DNA of 64,000 bases from Anaerolineaceae bacterium (GTDB lineage: Bacteria; Chloroflexota; Anaerolineae; Anaerolineales; Anaerolineaceae). Numbering within the stretch: the first letter of the stretch is position 1; each line of letters begins with the position of its first letter. Where the stretch lies: positions 124,001-188,000 of the forward strand of contig JAENZI010000005.1 of assembly GCA_016841365.1 (NCBI GenBank), written 5' to 3'. The translations under genes were made by a program, and so were the position numbers. Shown here in pieces: positions 14,444-24,243 of this stretch. Under the pieces are notes generated by a model. The model saw only the letters and a list, made by a program, of their open reading frames with translations. It did no database searches and was not told where the DNA came from.

Positions 14444-15646
14444 TTATCCTCGAATTCGTTTTCTGAGGAAGGCGGGAACATCCAGATCAGCCGCAGTCAT
14501 TGGTGCTTGATGTTCTGAAAATGAATAAGCCCGTTGATCATGACGATCCGGTTCCATTCGTTTGTTGACGACTGGCTCGGGCATTCGGTTTTTGCGTTGT
14601 TTCGCTTCCTCTGCCTCAATTTCTACGATATATTTCTCAGCACCAGGAATGACCTGCTCGATTGGCAGTGCACCTAAACCCGTGACAATTAAAATCACCT
14701 GTGCCCGGTGTGCAAGTTTTGGATCGTTGATCACACCAGGGATGATCTCTGCATCAGGCCCTGCTTCATCATGCAAATGCGTTAATGTTGCGGCCACCTC
14801 TGCAAATGTCAGGTCTTCACCACCGCTGAAATTAGCAATAATTCCGGTGGCAGTATTCAGGCTGATCTCATCCAGAAGGGGATGATGGAGCGCTTGGTCC
14901 AGCGCCTTCATCGCTTTATCTTCACCTTCACCCGTTCCAATCGACATCAACGCGCCGCCGCCCAATTTCATCACATGCCGGATGTGGGCGAAATCAACAT
15001 TGATCAGTCCTGTTTCAGTCAACAATTCAGAAATACCGCTCACACCCTGGCGCAAAACATCATCTGCCAGTCTGAAAGCCATTTCAAGGGGCAAATCACG
15101 CGGGGCGACCTCTAAAAGCCGGTCATTCGGAACGGTGATCATCGTATCTGTGAATTTTCGCAGCTTTTGCAGGCCGATTGCCGCATTCTTCTGCCGTCTT
15201 CCCATCTCAAAAGAGAAAGGCGTGGTCACCACTGCAATCGTTAGTGCGCCAACAGCCTTTGAAACCCTGGCTGCGACTGGGATAGATCCTGTCCCCGTAC
15301 CGCCGCCCATTCCTGCTGTCAGGAACACCATATCCGCCCCTTCCAGGGCGTCTGCCAGCATCTGAACACTTTCTTCTGCAGCCTTTTCCCCAACTGCAGG
15401 GATGCCGCCTGCACCTAAACCACGTGTCGACCTCGGGCCTAACTGCAATTTGACATCCGCTAAAGAGCTGTTTAACGCCTGTTTGTCGGTATTGCAGGCA
15501 ATAAATTCAACACCCTGCATCCCGTATTCGATCATCCGGTTAACAGCATTACAACCACCCCCGCCCATCCCAACGACTTTTATATTCGGCATAGTTTCCT
15601 TGGCTGGGGTTAGGTCTGTATATTCTGATTCTGATAGATAATCCAT
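14444..15646 (-). CDS. ftsZ: Cell division protein FtsZ
   Basis: A tubulin-like GTPase of about 400 residues that forms the division ring. The core has the glycine-rich nucleotide motifs GMGGGGCNAVNRMI and the tubulin signature GGGTGTGS, the T7-loop region NVDFAHIRHVM, and the C-terminal tail DLDVPAFLRKRIR, the partner-binding peptide that closes after a charged linker. In the T7 loop the usual Asp-Phe-Ala-Asp is DFAHI, with His in place of the second Asp. ATG 15646 follows GAGGTGA; an upstream ATG at 15694 would overlap the next gene. It is not accompanied by ftsA or the dcw cluster; two small genes follow. Confidence 0.95.
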   Translation of the reverse strand: MDYLSESEYTDLTPAKETMPNIKVVGMGGGGCNAVNRMIEYGMQGVEFIACNTDKQALNSSLADVKLQLGPRSTRGLGAGGIPAVGEKAAEESVQMLADALEGADMVFLTAGMGGGTGTGSIPVAARVSKAVGALTIAVVTTPFSFEMGRRQKNAAIGLQKLRKFTDTMITVPNDRLLEVAPRDLPLEMAFRLADDVLRQGVSGISELLTETGLINVDFAHIRHVMKLGGGALMSIGTGEGEDKAMKALDQALHHPLLDEISLNTATGIIANFSGGEDLTFAEVAATLTHLHDEAGPDAEIIPGVINDPKLAHRAQVILIVTGLGALPIEQVIPGAEKYIVEIEAEEAKQRKNRMPEPVVNKRMEPDRHDQRAYSFSEHQAPMTAADLDVPAFLRKRIRG

Positions 15647-15668
15647 TGAGTCACCTCGACATTCTATA

Positions 15669-16937
15669 TCATATGCTTTGAATAAGGGTTGCAATTTCTA
15701 TTCCGGATTCCGGTAATACCTCGACCTGGCAGCCATTTGACCGTAGCTCTTTGAGCTTTTCTTCTGGAAATAACATCGAGTCGGGATATACACTTACTTT
15801 ATGGGCTAATTTTGCTTCCTCTAAAGAAAACCCCACGGTTGGGTGTGTATGTTTTATGAATGGACGCACTTTATTGAGTACCACATCTGAAACACCGGAC
15901 TGATGCGATGGCAAAAGTAAGTAATGCGTAAATAACTTCTCTTTTCCACTATTCGTAAATCCCTTTTCTTTGTGATCTTGACCGCCACTCAATATTTCTT
16001 TTAAGTACTTGGGCGAGAAGTTTTCGCCAACAACAAAACGTAATGTTTCCAGACTGAATGCGCATAATTGTACAGAATCTCCAAATTCCAGTGCTGTTCC
16101 ATCCAATTCGTCCAATTGGTCATCCTGCTTGGTGCAAGACTGGTATATCTGGGATATCACCTCATTTGTCAAGTAGCGGTCAGATTCTTGATATTGTCCG
16201 CCAGTCTGCCCTGCGTCAAGGATCATCACAGGCAGTTTTTCACCGATGGTTCGCTGGGCAATGGCTTGCACCCATTCAAAATGATGAAATCCCATCTGAT
16301 CTTCATGCCCTTCAGGTGTGCTGTAAGGCAACGAGCTTGCCCACCGTTCCGGTCCGCCCTTTCCCCATGAAAGAGGCTTATTAAACGTGTACCCATAACT
16401 GGAAAGGATCAGACGATCCAAAATTTCTTCCATTCGGCGCCGTCTGAGGCCTGTTAGCACCAACTCAACGAAGGCTGTGTCCCAATAATCTCCACCAGGC
16501 TGCATTGGCGGCAAGGCTGGTTTCATACCGATACGTCCCGCATATGTCGCCAGAGGGATGAAACGATCTAAGAAATGATCAACAAGGTTTTCATATTGCC
16601 AGCCAGAAATCGGCCAAGCCGACTTCATATTAGGCCGATCCCCGAATATGACCCTTTTTACCCCGCGTTTGGCGTAAACATCCAGCAGAAAGGCTAAATT
16701 ATTAAAATTTCGTGCCAATGGCAGCTCAGACGTGAAGTGGATGATCGGTTCTAAAGAATGGTCCTCAGCGTTTAAAAATACGTCTTCAGGCAATGCACGA
16801 TCGTAAGCACCTTTAACGATTACCGCCGACCCACCAAGCTGACTGATGGCGCTGTACCATTCCTCCAAATGTTTGCCGATAAAATACCGGGGGTTTGTGA
16901 AGTATGTAAAACCAATATTCTGTTTGATATTATTCAT
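15669..16937 (-). CDS. Barrel-type hydrolase-like protein of unknown function
   Basis: A 422-residue soluble protein I cannot place in a family with certainty. Alternating strands and helices through residues 1-330 look like a TIM barrel: GFTYFTNPRYFIGKHLEEWY, GGSAVIVKG, VKRVIFGDRPN, RIGMKPALPPM, LPVMILDAG. Aromatic-rich loops and conserved-looking acids (LDAGQTGG, HFEW) suggest a carbohydrate-active enzyme, but no catalytic pair is obvious. The C-terminal 80 residues (SVYPDSMLFPEEKL, GCQVEVLPESGIEI) look like a small separate domain. AGAGGGC precedes the ATG. The gene lies 23 bases upstream of ftsZ on the same strand, so the two could share a transcript. Confidence 0.5.
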   Translation of the reverse strand: MNNIKQNIGFTYFTNPRYFIGKHLEEWYSAISQLGGSAVIVKGAYDRALPEDVFLNAEDHSLEPIIHFTSELPLARNFNNLAFLLDVYAKRGVKRVIFGDRPNMKSAWPISGWQYENLVDHFLDRFIPLATYAGRIGMKPALPPMQPGGDYWDTAFVELVLTGLRRRRMEEILDRLILSSYGYTFNKPLSWGKGGPERWASSLPYSTPEGHEDQMGFHHFEWVQAIAQRTIGEKLPVMILDAGQTGGQYQESDRYLTNEVISQIYQSCTKQDDQLDELDGTALEFGDSVQLCAFSLETLRFVVGENFSPKYLKEILSGGQDHKEKGFTNSGKEKLFTHYLLLPSHQSGVSDVVLNKVRPFIKHTHPTVGFSLEEAKLAHKVSVYPDSMLFPEEKLKELRSNGCQVEVLPESGIEIATLIQSI

Positions 16938-17017
16938 CTTTAGCCCTCTTTAGATGCCATTTTGAATCTGCTCATATCTGTGCAAGGGTCGTGCCAACTT
17001 AATTAATAAATAAATGC

Positions 17018-17032
17018 TATAATTCGCCTGTT
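17018..17032 (+). promoter_or_regulatory. Extended -10 promoter giving a leaderless message
   Basis: TGC-TATAAT (the hexamer at 17018-17023) is an extended -10 element only nine bases from the ATG at 17033. Transcription would start at or within two or three bases of the start codon, and no ribosome-binding site is present. There is no good -35 box. The layout matches those of ftsY and scpA in this window. Confidence 0.6.
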
Positions 17033-17989
17033 ATGATATTAATCACCGGTGGCACCGGATTTATCGGTAATCATCTAATCAGGCATCTCTCAGCCGAAGG
17101 GCGTGCCATTAAACTACTGATTCGTCCCTCAAAACAATCTCCCAAACTTCCTAAAGGGCTTCCATTAGAGGTCGCAGTCACCAGCCTGAGTGACCCGAAA
17201 GGTCTGCGCGCTGCCCTGAAGGATGTGGATGTGATCTATCACCTTGCCAGTGCTGAAAATCTTGGTCGAAAAGCACAGCTCACAAAGGTGGACATCCAAG
17301 GAACAGAAGCCTTAGCCCGTGCAGCAGCCCAGGCAAATATCAAACGTTTTATCTACTTGAGTCATCTGGGGGCTGAGCGTGCATCTGCCTATCCCCTGCT
17401 TAAAGCCAAAGCCATCGCAGAACATCACATCAAATCCTCTGGTATTCCATACACAATATTCAGGTCAGCAGTGGCATATGGCGAAAACGACCACTTCACC
17501 AACGGGCTTGCGTTTTTGTTGAAAATTTCGCCTTATTTTGTCATGCTCCCAGAACATGGGATGTCACTGATGCAGCCGATTTGGGTAGAAGACCTGGCGA
17601 CAATCTTAACCTGGTCACTGGATATGCCAGAAACCGCTAATGAAACGATTGAACTCGGTGGACCAGAATACATCAGTTTTCGCCAGATGTGTGAGATGAT
17701 TATTGAGAAATTGAGGATCAAACGTTCATTTGTCAACGTTAAACCGGTCATCCTCAACTACTTTACCGAAGTTCTTGAAATACTCTTCCCCAACTTCCCC
17801 ACATCTGTTTTCTGGCTGGATTACATAGCCACAAACCGCACCACTAATCTTGATGGTCTACCCACGAAATTCAACCTCCTCCCTGCCAGAATGGGACAAC
17901 GGCTGGGATACCTTGAGAACAAAAAATACCGTGTGAATGTCATGCGGATGATTCTTCAAAGAAAGCGAACAATAACAAGATGGGATTAA
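17033..17989 (+). CDS. NAD(P)-dependent epimerase/dehydratase-like protein (atypical SDR, NDUFA9-like)
   Basis: A 318-residue Rossmann-fold protein of the atypical short-chain dehydrogenase group. The nucleotide-binding motif GGTGFIGNHL (residues 6-15) fits NADP-binding NmrA/NDUFA9-type proteins. The catalytic Tyr-Lys pair of classical members is not retained in the usual place: YPLLKAKAIAEHHIKSSG has Tyr and Lys four residues apart (YPLLK), not the usual YxxxK with preceding Ser. Family roles include quinone-linked or lipid-related redox functions, but none can be assigned. The start ATG is directly behind a -10 box, so its message is probably leaderless. Its end overlaps the GH57 gene by 10 bases. 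Confidence 0.85.
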   Translation: MILITGGTGFIGNHLIRHLSAEGRAIKLLIRPSKQSPKLPKGLPLEVAVTSLSDPKGLRAALKDVDVIYHLASAENLGRKAQLTKVDIQGTEALARAAAQANIKRFIYLSHLGAERASAYPLLKAKAIAEHHIKSSGIPYTIFRSAVAYGENDHFTNGLAFLLKISPYFVMLPEHGMSLMQPIWVEDLATILTWSLDMPETANETIELGGPEYISFRQMCEMIIEKLRIKRSFVNVKPVILNYFTEVLEILFPNFPTSVFWLDYIATNRTTNLDGLPTKFNLLPARMGQRLGYLENKKYRVNVMRMILQRKRTITRWD

Positions 17990-19434
17990 ATGCTGTCTGT
18001 GTCCATGGACACTTCTATCAACCCCCAAGAGAAGATCCCCTTTCCGGGTTGATCCCGGATGAAATTGGCGCCAAACCATACCGAAATTGGAATGAGCGCA
18101 TTCATTATGAATGTTATCAACCTAACGCCATCGCTGGAAATTTCGAAAAGATCAGTTTCAACATCGGCCCCACCCTGTTTAAGTGGATCAAAGAATATGA
18201 CAACGCCACCTATCACGCGATTATCGAACAGGAACGCAATAATTTAAATAAATTTGGCGTTGGCAACGGCATGGCACAAGCCTACAATCACGTGATTTTG
18301 CCGCTGGCAAACAAACGGGACAAAGTCACACAGATCAAATGGGGCATTGCCGATTTCGAATATCGCTTTGGTCATAAACCCTTAGGAATGTGGCTCCCTG
18401 AAACGGCTGTTGACCTCGAAACCCTGGCTTATTTAGCGGACAACGACATCAAATTCACAATGCTCGCACCGTGGCAGATCGAGGATTCAAACGCCATCAG
18501 CCACGACAGACCCTATTTGGTTGAGCTGCCAGGCAACCGTGAACCGATGATTGTGTTCATTTACAACCAGCATCTCAGCACATCGGTCAGCTTTGAGTCT
18601 ATTGCTACACGAAATGCCGATGTTTTTGTTGACCAATGGATTACGCCTGTCTTTCAACATTCACAAAACACCACAGACCGGATGGCTCTGATCGCCTCTG
18701 ATGGTGAGCTTTATGGGCATCACAAAGCTTTTCGCGATAAATTCCTTTCTCATGTATTAAATGGTGCCCTTCACCAGCGGGAATTTGAGATCACCTACCC
18801 TGGTTTGTGGCTGCAAGATCATCAACCCAGCCAATATATCAAAATATCAGAATATACCTCCTGGAGCTGCCATCATGGAATTATGCGCTGGATGGGCGAA
18901 TGTAGTTGCACCCCGCATGCAGCCTGGAAGGCACCTCTTCGCTGGGGACTGGAAAGACTCGCAGAAGAATTAGATCACCAGTACCAAGCATTTATCGGCC
19001 AATTTACGCGTCGAAAGTGGCAGCTTAGAAATGATTACATCCACGTCTTCTTAGGTGAAATGGACCTCAAATCACTATTGAGCCGTTACATCGATCAAAC
19101 CCTGACCGATGAAGAGACTCAAAAAATCAGCCTGATGCTGGCTGCACAATATGAAAGACAAAGAATATTTACCTCGTGCGGATGGTTTTTTGACAACTTC
19201 CACCGGATTGAACCGCAAAACAACATCGCCTATGCAGCCCAAGCAGTATGGCTGACAAAAAAGGTCACTGGTAAAGATCTGAAACCAAAAGCCATTGCCC
19301 TGTTGAAAAAAGTAAAAGATCCCCACACAGGTTTACGCGGCGACACTGTCTTTGCGGAGCGTTACCTCAGAACAGAAGATTTTACGGACGACAATAACGC
19401 TTACTTCAACGCATCAAGTAATTTTTCCAGCTGA
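17980..19434 (+). CDS. Glycoside hydrolase family 57 protein with DUF3536-type region
   Basis: A 484-residue cytoplasmic enzyme. The N-terminal domain opens with AVCVHGHFYQPPREDPLSG, the GH57 region I His motif (HxHxxQP-like), and FGHKPLGMWLPETAVDLETL is the region with the catalytic Glu. MALIASDGELYGHH holds the likely catalytic Asp region. From about residue 290 follows a helical part of DUF3536 type. GH57 enzymes act on alpha-1,4- or 1,6-glucans (amylase, branching enzyme), so a glycogen role is likely. The start overlaps the previous gene by 10 bases. Its 3' end overlaps the convergent GH13-like gene by 34 bases. Confidence 0.85.
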   Translation: MGLNAVCVHGHFYQPPREDPLSGLIPDEIGAKPYRNWNERIHYECYQPNAIAGNFEKISFNIGPTLFKWIKEYDNATYHAIIEQERNNLNKFGVGNGMAQAYNHVILPLANKRDKVTQIKWGIADFEYRFGHKPLGMWLPETAVDLETLAYLADNDIKFTMLAPWQIEDSNAISHDRPYLVELPGNREPMIVFIYNQHLSTSVSFESIATRNADVFVDQWITPVFQHSQNTTDRMALIASDGELYGHHKAFRDKFLSHVLNGALHQREFEITYPGLWLQDHQPSQYIKISEYTSWSCHHGIMRWMGECSCTPHAAWKAPLRWGLERLAEELDHQYQAFIGQFTRRKWQLRNDYIHVFLGEMDLKSLLSRYIDQTLTDEETQKISLMLAAQYERQRIFTSCGWFFDNFHRIEPQNNIAYAAQAVWLTKKVTGKDLKPKAIALLKKVKDPHTGLRGDTVFAERYLRTEDFTDDNNAYFNASSNFSS

Positions 19435-22400
19435 AATTCTGATTCCTTTTCTGCTGCTAAGATCGTCTCGATTAATTCGTAAGCATCAAACAAAGTTTCT
19501 ACGTCTTCGGTCAGGCTCTTTTCGGGGTCAGCGATCAACCTCAGCAGCCCAATCACAAGCATCCACCACATCATTGACTCGAATGCTTCTTTGTTGAACC
19601 ATAATTTGCCTCGATAACGGTTGACACCAAGAAAAGTTCTGATCTCTTCATCAGCCAGCCACGTTTCGAACATCGAACGCGGGGTTTGATCAGAGATCCC
19701 AGTGACCCAATTTTGTTGGCCCACCAGCAGCTTAAGAATGGTTACACCGCTATAGGCTTGCTGCCCGTCAAATCCCAATTCTTCCAACGTTTGCTGCACG
19801 AGCCTTGAAATCCCCCATTCATCCAACCAGCTGCGTGAGATTTCAGCAAATTGGGCCTCATCCGTGATGACTCTGCCTACGAGGCGCAAATCATTCCACA
19901 GCACCAAGACATGCCAGATGAAGGGATAATTGCCAAGGTTTTTCTGAACAAATGCTAAAATATCTTCATACTTTGTTGATCCGGGGAAAGGATAACTTTC
20001 TTCAAAAACCAGTAACCTCAAAATAGCTTCCAAGCCGCGCTGTTCTTCACGCAAAATTGGCTCGATATCTTTATTTGCATTAACAAATCCTCTGACCGCC
20101 TCAATAAGCCGGCGGTATTTTTCTGCATGGATATTGAACCTATCTCGATCAATTCTCTTTCCAGGCACTTTCAATCGGGCTTGATAAATTGCTTTCAATC
20201 CATCCGGATTAATTAAATCCCGCAGTGGAGTCAGGATAGGCGCAAGCATGAGGTCTTTTAACGCCGCATCAATACTTGGAACGCCGCGTCCGTTGAGATA
20301 AGCATTTAATTGCGAATATTGATGGTGTTCATTATCAGCAACTACCCTGAAATCCATAAAGACATGGCAAGTATATGCATTGAGCTGGAAATATAACCCC
20401 TTATCCCTGATCTCGTGGATCGGTCGGATAAATTCTAATCCCGAGGTGGTGTCTTTGTATAATACAAATTGTTCATCGCCGCCGTTCAAACCCAGACCAT
20501 CAAAAAGCGATTTCTGTTCCAGGGAACCTGTTTCCTTATTCAATGTACTGGCAGAGGTATTAATCCAGCCTGATGTCGCGCCATACCGGTTGTGGTATAT
20601 CACCAACGCTCTCCGCCCCTGAACACCATTTGAATAGGCAAACACATCCTCATTGACCTGGTTCTCACTGGTGAAGAAGTCATAAATCAAGAAATTTCGC
20701 ACACCAGAAAAAAGATCCCTGCGTTTCATAAGCGGGAAGATCTGTTGTTGATGGCGCTGAATGAGATACATATCGGGTTCTTCATCCCAATAAGGGCGGA
20801 AGTATTCCATGCCGTATTTTTCAGCAAAACCCTGGATCTGCCCATGCCCAAACATCGGCAATCCGGGCATCGTTACCATTAATGTACAAATGCCAAAATA
20901 CTTATCCCCTTTACCGAATTGCTCAACAGCAGTTTTTTCATCCGGGTTGTTCATAAAGTTGACATAGCGTTTAAGGATCTGCGGGTCAAATTCCAGCGTG
21001 TTCTTAATCACCAGGCGATATTTTTGGTTATCCTCATTGCGCAACATGTTCATAAACGCGCTGTTGTATACGCGGTGCATCCCCAAAGTGCGTACAAAAT
21101 ATCCCTCCATCATCCAGAACGCCTCTGCCAGCAGTAGCGTATCTGGCACTTCTTCTGCCACCCGATTGACCACTTCACGCCAAAACTCAGTCGGGAAGGC
21201 TTTGTCGAATTCTTCTTTGGTTAGCCCATATTCTGCACGGCTTGCAATGTCGCCCCCTGTCCCGGGTTGCGGGAACCAGAGACGCTGGTAATGCTTTTTC
21301 GCCAATGTCATTGCAGCGTCAAACCGAATAATCGGGAATTTGCGCGCAACATGCAAGATCGTTTGGATGACAGCCTCACGAACCTCAGAGTTAAGGTAGT
21401 TTAACTGGGCAGTGTCGTTCCAGGGCATGCTTGTGCCGTCATTACCATGATAGATATAGCGGGTGTTTCCAGAATACTTTTCCACATGCTTAAAAACCAC
21501 TGCTGCATCCGTGCGGTCATAATAATGGTCCTCTATCATAATACTGACATGGTCTGCTGGGCTGAGATCGGGTCCAGAAAAACGATAAGCCGGGAACGGA
21601 CTGTAGGGTAAAGACAAAAACCAATCCGGATGTTCAACCACCCAATCCGAATCGATCCCCATGTGATTCGGGACCATATCGCTCGCCAGGCGAATGCCGC
21701 GCTGCCAGGCTTTATCTTTAAGCCTTTGGTAAGCGCCTTCGCCGCCCAATCGCCCAGCAATTTGATAATTCTTCAAAGAGTAGGCAGAGGCAACAGCTTC
21801 CGGGTTTCCACAAAGTTGTTTGATCCTTTTAGACGCCTCGCTTCTTTCCCAAAGGCCGATCAACCAGAGTCCGTTAAATCCCCAACTGGCCAGTTTATCC
21901 AGTTCCTCATCTGGGATTTGATCGAGATGGGTAATTTCACGGTCATAAACCTCTGATAATTGATAGAGCCACACATAAGCATTCTTGGCAAGCATAACTG
22001 TCCGCGGCATCCATTCGCTATCTGGACTGAAATTTTCTTCTTCCCCCGCAAATTGGTAACTGGGAACATGTGCCTCCCCCGCTCCTGCAAAGACGGCCTT
22101 CGTCTCCTCCCTGATCAGATCAATTGAATTCAACAACCGATAGAGATACTCACCAAGCAATACGCCCCATTTACGGCGGATATACTCAAGCTGCCCGACA
22201 AGCGAATAAGGCTCTTCGATCGCTGGGCTGCGCAGCATCGTGATCAAGTCCTGGTCATCAGGTCCAAAATGCGGCTGATCTTTAAAGAATTGCCCCACCT
22301 CCTGCATCATCTGCCGGTAAATTGTGGTTTGAGTGAGTGATGTGTCGTCGAATAATTCTGAAAACCCAGAAACTGCCGGGTTGCGATTCGTAACCCACAA

Positions 22401-22847
22401 CATGATCATCTCTTCCAGCACAATTTGCTTATGCGGGATGCCATTGGTCTCACCAGCAAGATAGTCTGTGATGCTGATTTCTCCCTGATAAACCGCCAGT
22501 GGAGGGAACTCTTCAGTAAACCGGTTGAATACAACCTCCAGCTTTTCTTCAGGGAAATTTAATGCCAGCGTTTCATACGCTTTTTTAATAATTTCATTGT
22601 CGATTGAGCGCCGATAAAGAGAAACAACCATGTGCAAAATTTCATCGATCAAACCGATAGCGTTGATATCACCAGCACGTACAGCTTGTTCAGGGTAATT
22701 CACCAGGTCGCGTTTTTGGTTGATCTTTTGCGCAAATTGACGCGCAGCCAAAAAATTCGTAAAGACAACGTTTCCATCATATCGAAACAAAGATTGATCA
22801 AAATCAAATTTTTCTCTGGATAATCGGGAAACATGGAATTCGAACAT
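19401..22847 (-). CDS. Large GH13-like alpha-amylase family protein
   Basis: A protein of 1148 residues, much longer than ordinary amylases. The first 300 residues are helical and unrecognised. A GH13 barrel follows, with SDMVPNHMG (region I), the nucleophile Asp near 509 in IRFDAAM and the acid/base Glu near 573 in LLLAEAFW. The third Asp near 635 lies in NNPDE, where the family usually has NHD, so the His is missing. The last 350 residues are helical. ATG 22847 follows AGGAGAGAG; longer starts would run into the thiolase gene. It is convergent with the GH57 gene, so the two may act together on glycogen or a similar glucan. Confidence 0.85.
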   Translation of the reverse strand: MFEFHVSRLSREKFDFDQSLFRYDGNVVFTNFLAARQFAQKINQKRDLVNYPEQAVRAGDINAIGLIDEILHMVVSLYRRSIDNEIIKKAYETLALNFPEEKLEVVFNRFTEEFPPLAVYQGEISITDYLAGETNGIPHKQIVLEEMIMLWVTNRNPAVSGFSELFDDTSLTQTTIYRQMMQEVGQFFKDQPHFGPDDQDLITMLRSPAIEEPYSLVGQLEYIRRKWGVLLGEYLYRLLNSIDLIREETKAVFAGAGEAHVPSYQFAGEEENFSPDSEWMPRTVMLAKNAYVWLYQLSEVYDREITHLDQIPDEELDKLASWGFNGLWLIGLWERSEASKRIKQLCGNPEAVASAYSLKNYQIAGRLGGEGAYQRLKDKAWQRGIRLASDMVPNHMGIDSDWVVEHPDWFLSLPYSPFPAYRFSGPDLSPADHVSIMIEDHYYDRTDAAVVFKHVEKYSGNTRYIYHGNDGTSMPWNDTAQLNYLNSEVREAVIQTILHVARKFPIIRFDAAMTLAKKHYQRLWFPQPGTGGDIASRAEYGLTKEEFDKAFPTEFWREVVNRVAEEVPDTLLLAEAFWMMEGYFVRTLGMHRVYNSAFMNMLRNEDNQKYRLVIKNTLEFDPQILKRYVNFMNNPDEKTAVEQFGKGDKYFGICTLMVTMPGLPMFGHGQIQGFAEKYGMEYFRPYWDEEPDMYLIQRHQQQIFPLMKRRDLFSGVRNFLIYDFFTSENQVNEDVFAYSNGVQGRRALVIYHNRYGATSGWINTSASTLNKETGSLEQKSLFDGLGLNGGDEQFVLYKDTTSGLEFIRPIHEIRDKGLYFQLNAYTCHVFMDFRVVADNEHHQYSQLNAYLNGRGVPSIDAALKDLMLAPILTPLRDLINPDGLKAIYQARLKVPGKRIDRDRFNIHAEKYRRLIEAVRGFVNANKDIEPILREEQRGLEAILRLLVFEESYPFPGSTKYEDILAFVQKNLGNYPFIWHVLVLWNDLRLVGRVITDEAQFAEISRSWLDEWGISRLVQQTLEELGFDGQQAYSGVTILKLLVGQQNWVTGISDQTPRSMFETWLADEEIRTFLGVNRYRGKLWFNKEAFESMMWWMLVIGLLRLIADPEKSLTEDVETLFDAYELIETILAAEKESEFQLEKLLDALK

Positions 22848-22910
22848 GGCGCTCTCTCCTCTGCGACTGTAGAATGCTTCAATTATACTCGCGCTATCTC
22901 GTAAAAAATA

Positions 22911-22936
22911 AAAAAACCACCTCTCGGTGGCTTTTT
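22911..22936 (-). terminator. Terminator of the thiolase gene
   Basis: On the minus strand AGCCACC-GAGA-GGTGGTT is a 7-bp stem with a tetraloop, followed by a run of T (TTTTT), within 30 bases of the thiolase stop codon. Confidence 0.8.
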
Positions 22937-22941
22937 CTGGT

Positions 22942-24096
22942 TCAACTTTCTCGCTTAAGAATGTGGGTGACGATATTTGACCCGCTGCCGCCAATATTTT
23001 GCGCCATGCCAAACTCTGGATGGCGAACCTGCGTCTCTCCAGCCTCACCACGTAGCTGCTGCACAACTTCTACGATCTGATACATCCCAGTAGCCCCTAC
23101 CGGATGTCCACGTGCCTTTAAACCGCCTCTGGTGGCAACAGGGATCCTTCCCCCAACTTTGATCTCGCCCTCTTTTGCCAGCGCTGGGCCTTTTCCGGGT
23201 TCTGCAAAGCCATTGGCTTCGAGCGATAAGGCCGCCATGATCGTAAACGCATCATGATACTCAAATACATCGATATCATCAGCGGAAATACCCGCTTGGG
23301 CATAAGCCTGCTTCGACGATCGTTCCACTGCAGAAAGCCATAAAGGGTTGACCCTATCGTGAATGGCTATCGTGTCTGTGGCTGCTGCTGATCCCGCAAC
23401 CAAAATTTTAATTACGCTGGGTGCTAATCTTTCAGCTGGCACGAGCACGACGGCTGCTGCCCCATCCCCGATTGGCGAAGCATCCATCAAGTTGATCGGG
23501 TCACAGATCATCGGCGAATTGATAAAACGGCTTTCGGTAATTGGTTTGCGAAAGCGTGCATAAGGATTGTGGACTGCATTGGCATGGGCGTTGATAGAAA
23601 ACTCGGCAAAGTCGATGCCTTGCCATCCGTATTCATGCATGTACCGTTTCATGATCAACGCATTCAGGCTGACAAAAGACACGCCCTGATCCACTTCCCA
23701 ATCCGCATCTGCGGCAGTCGCAAGGGCTGCTGTGATCTCATTACTCGGTGAATCAGTCATTTTTTCAACGCCAACCACCAGCGAAACATCCACATCACCA
23801 GAGGCGACAGCCAGATAACCCGCTCGAAATGCTGCAGCACCAGAACTGCATGCCGATTCGATTTTCACAGCATCGGTGAACCTCTGACCGACCCAATCTG
23901 CCACCAGGCTCCCGAGTTGAGCTTGGGCATTCGCAACGCCCGACATCATGTTCCCTACATAAACGCTGTCAACCTGTTCAACCTGTGCTTCCATCATCGC
24001 TGCCAGGGCTGCCTCACCGGCTAATTCCCGCAGAGATTTACCCCAATGTTCATCAACCTTTGTTTGGCCTATTCCAATAACTGCAACATCTCGCAT
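22942..24096 (-). CDS. Thiolase-family protein (SCP-x/acetyl-CoA acetyltransferase-like)
   Basis: A 384-residue thiolase-fold enzyme of the SCP-x-like branch found in archaea and Chloroflexota. The active Cys is in KIESACSSGAAAFRAG, and the C-terminal catalytic region has TRGGLKARGHPVGATGMYQI and NIGGSGSNIVT, where the thiolase Cys of the second motif is replaced by Gly-Ser as is common in this branch. In archaea these proteins usually sit beside a DUF35 OB-fold partner and HMG-CoA synthase; neither is present here, and a terminator follows directly. Acyl-CoA condensation or cleavage is likely, substrate unknown. Confidence 0.88.
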   Translation of the reverse strand: MRDVAVIGIGQTKVDEHWGKSLRELAGEAALAAMMEAQVEQVDSVYVGNMMSGVANAQAQLGSLVADWVGQRFTDAVKIESACSSGAAAFRAGYLAVASGDVDVSLVVGVEKMTDSPSNEITAALATAADADWEVDQGVSFVSLNALIMKRYMHEYGWQGIDFAEFSINAHANAVHNPYARFRKPITESRFINSPMICDPINLMDASPIGDGAAAVVLVPAERLAPSVIKILVAGSAAATDTIAIHDRVNPLWLSAVERSSKQAYAQAGISADDIDVFEYHDAFTIMAALSLEANGFAEPGKGPALAKEGEIKVGGRIPVATRGGLKARGHPVGATGMYQIVEVVQQLRGEAGETQVRHPEFGMAQNIGGSGSNIVTHILKRES

Positions 24097-24243
24097 GAAA
24101 AAAGGGTCCTTTCATCTTGATCTATTTGATTATATCGGAATAATCTCTCAAGACCTATCAGATTTCTACTGACAACAGGCGTTTGTTCATAATATCGATT
24201 AAAATTGATCAAGACCTGTAAAAAATCTTATTGGAGATCACCT

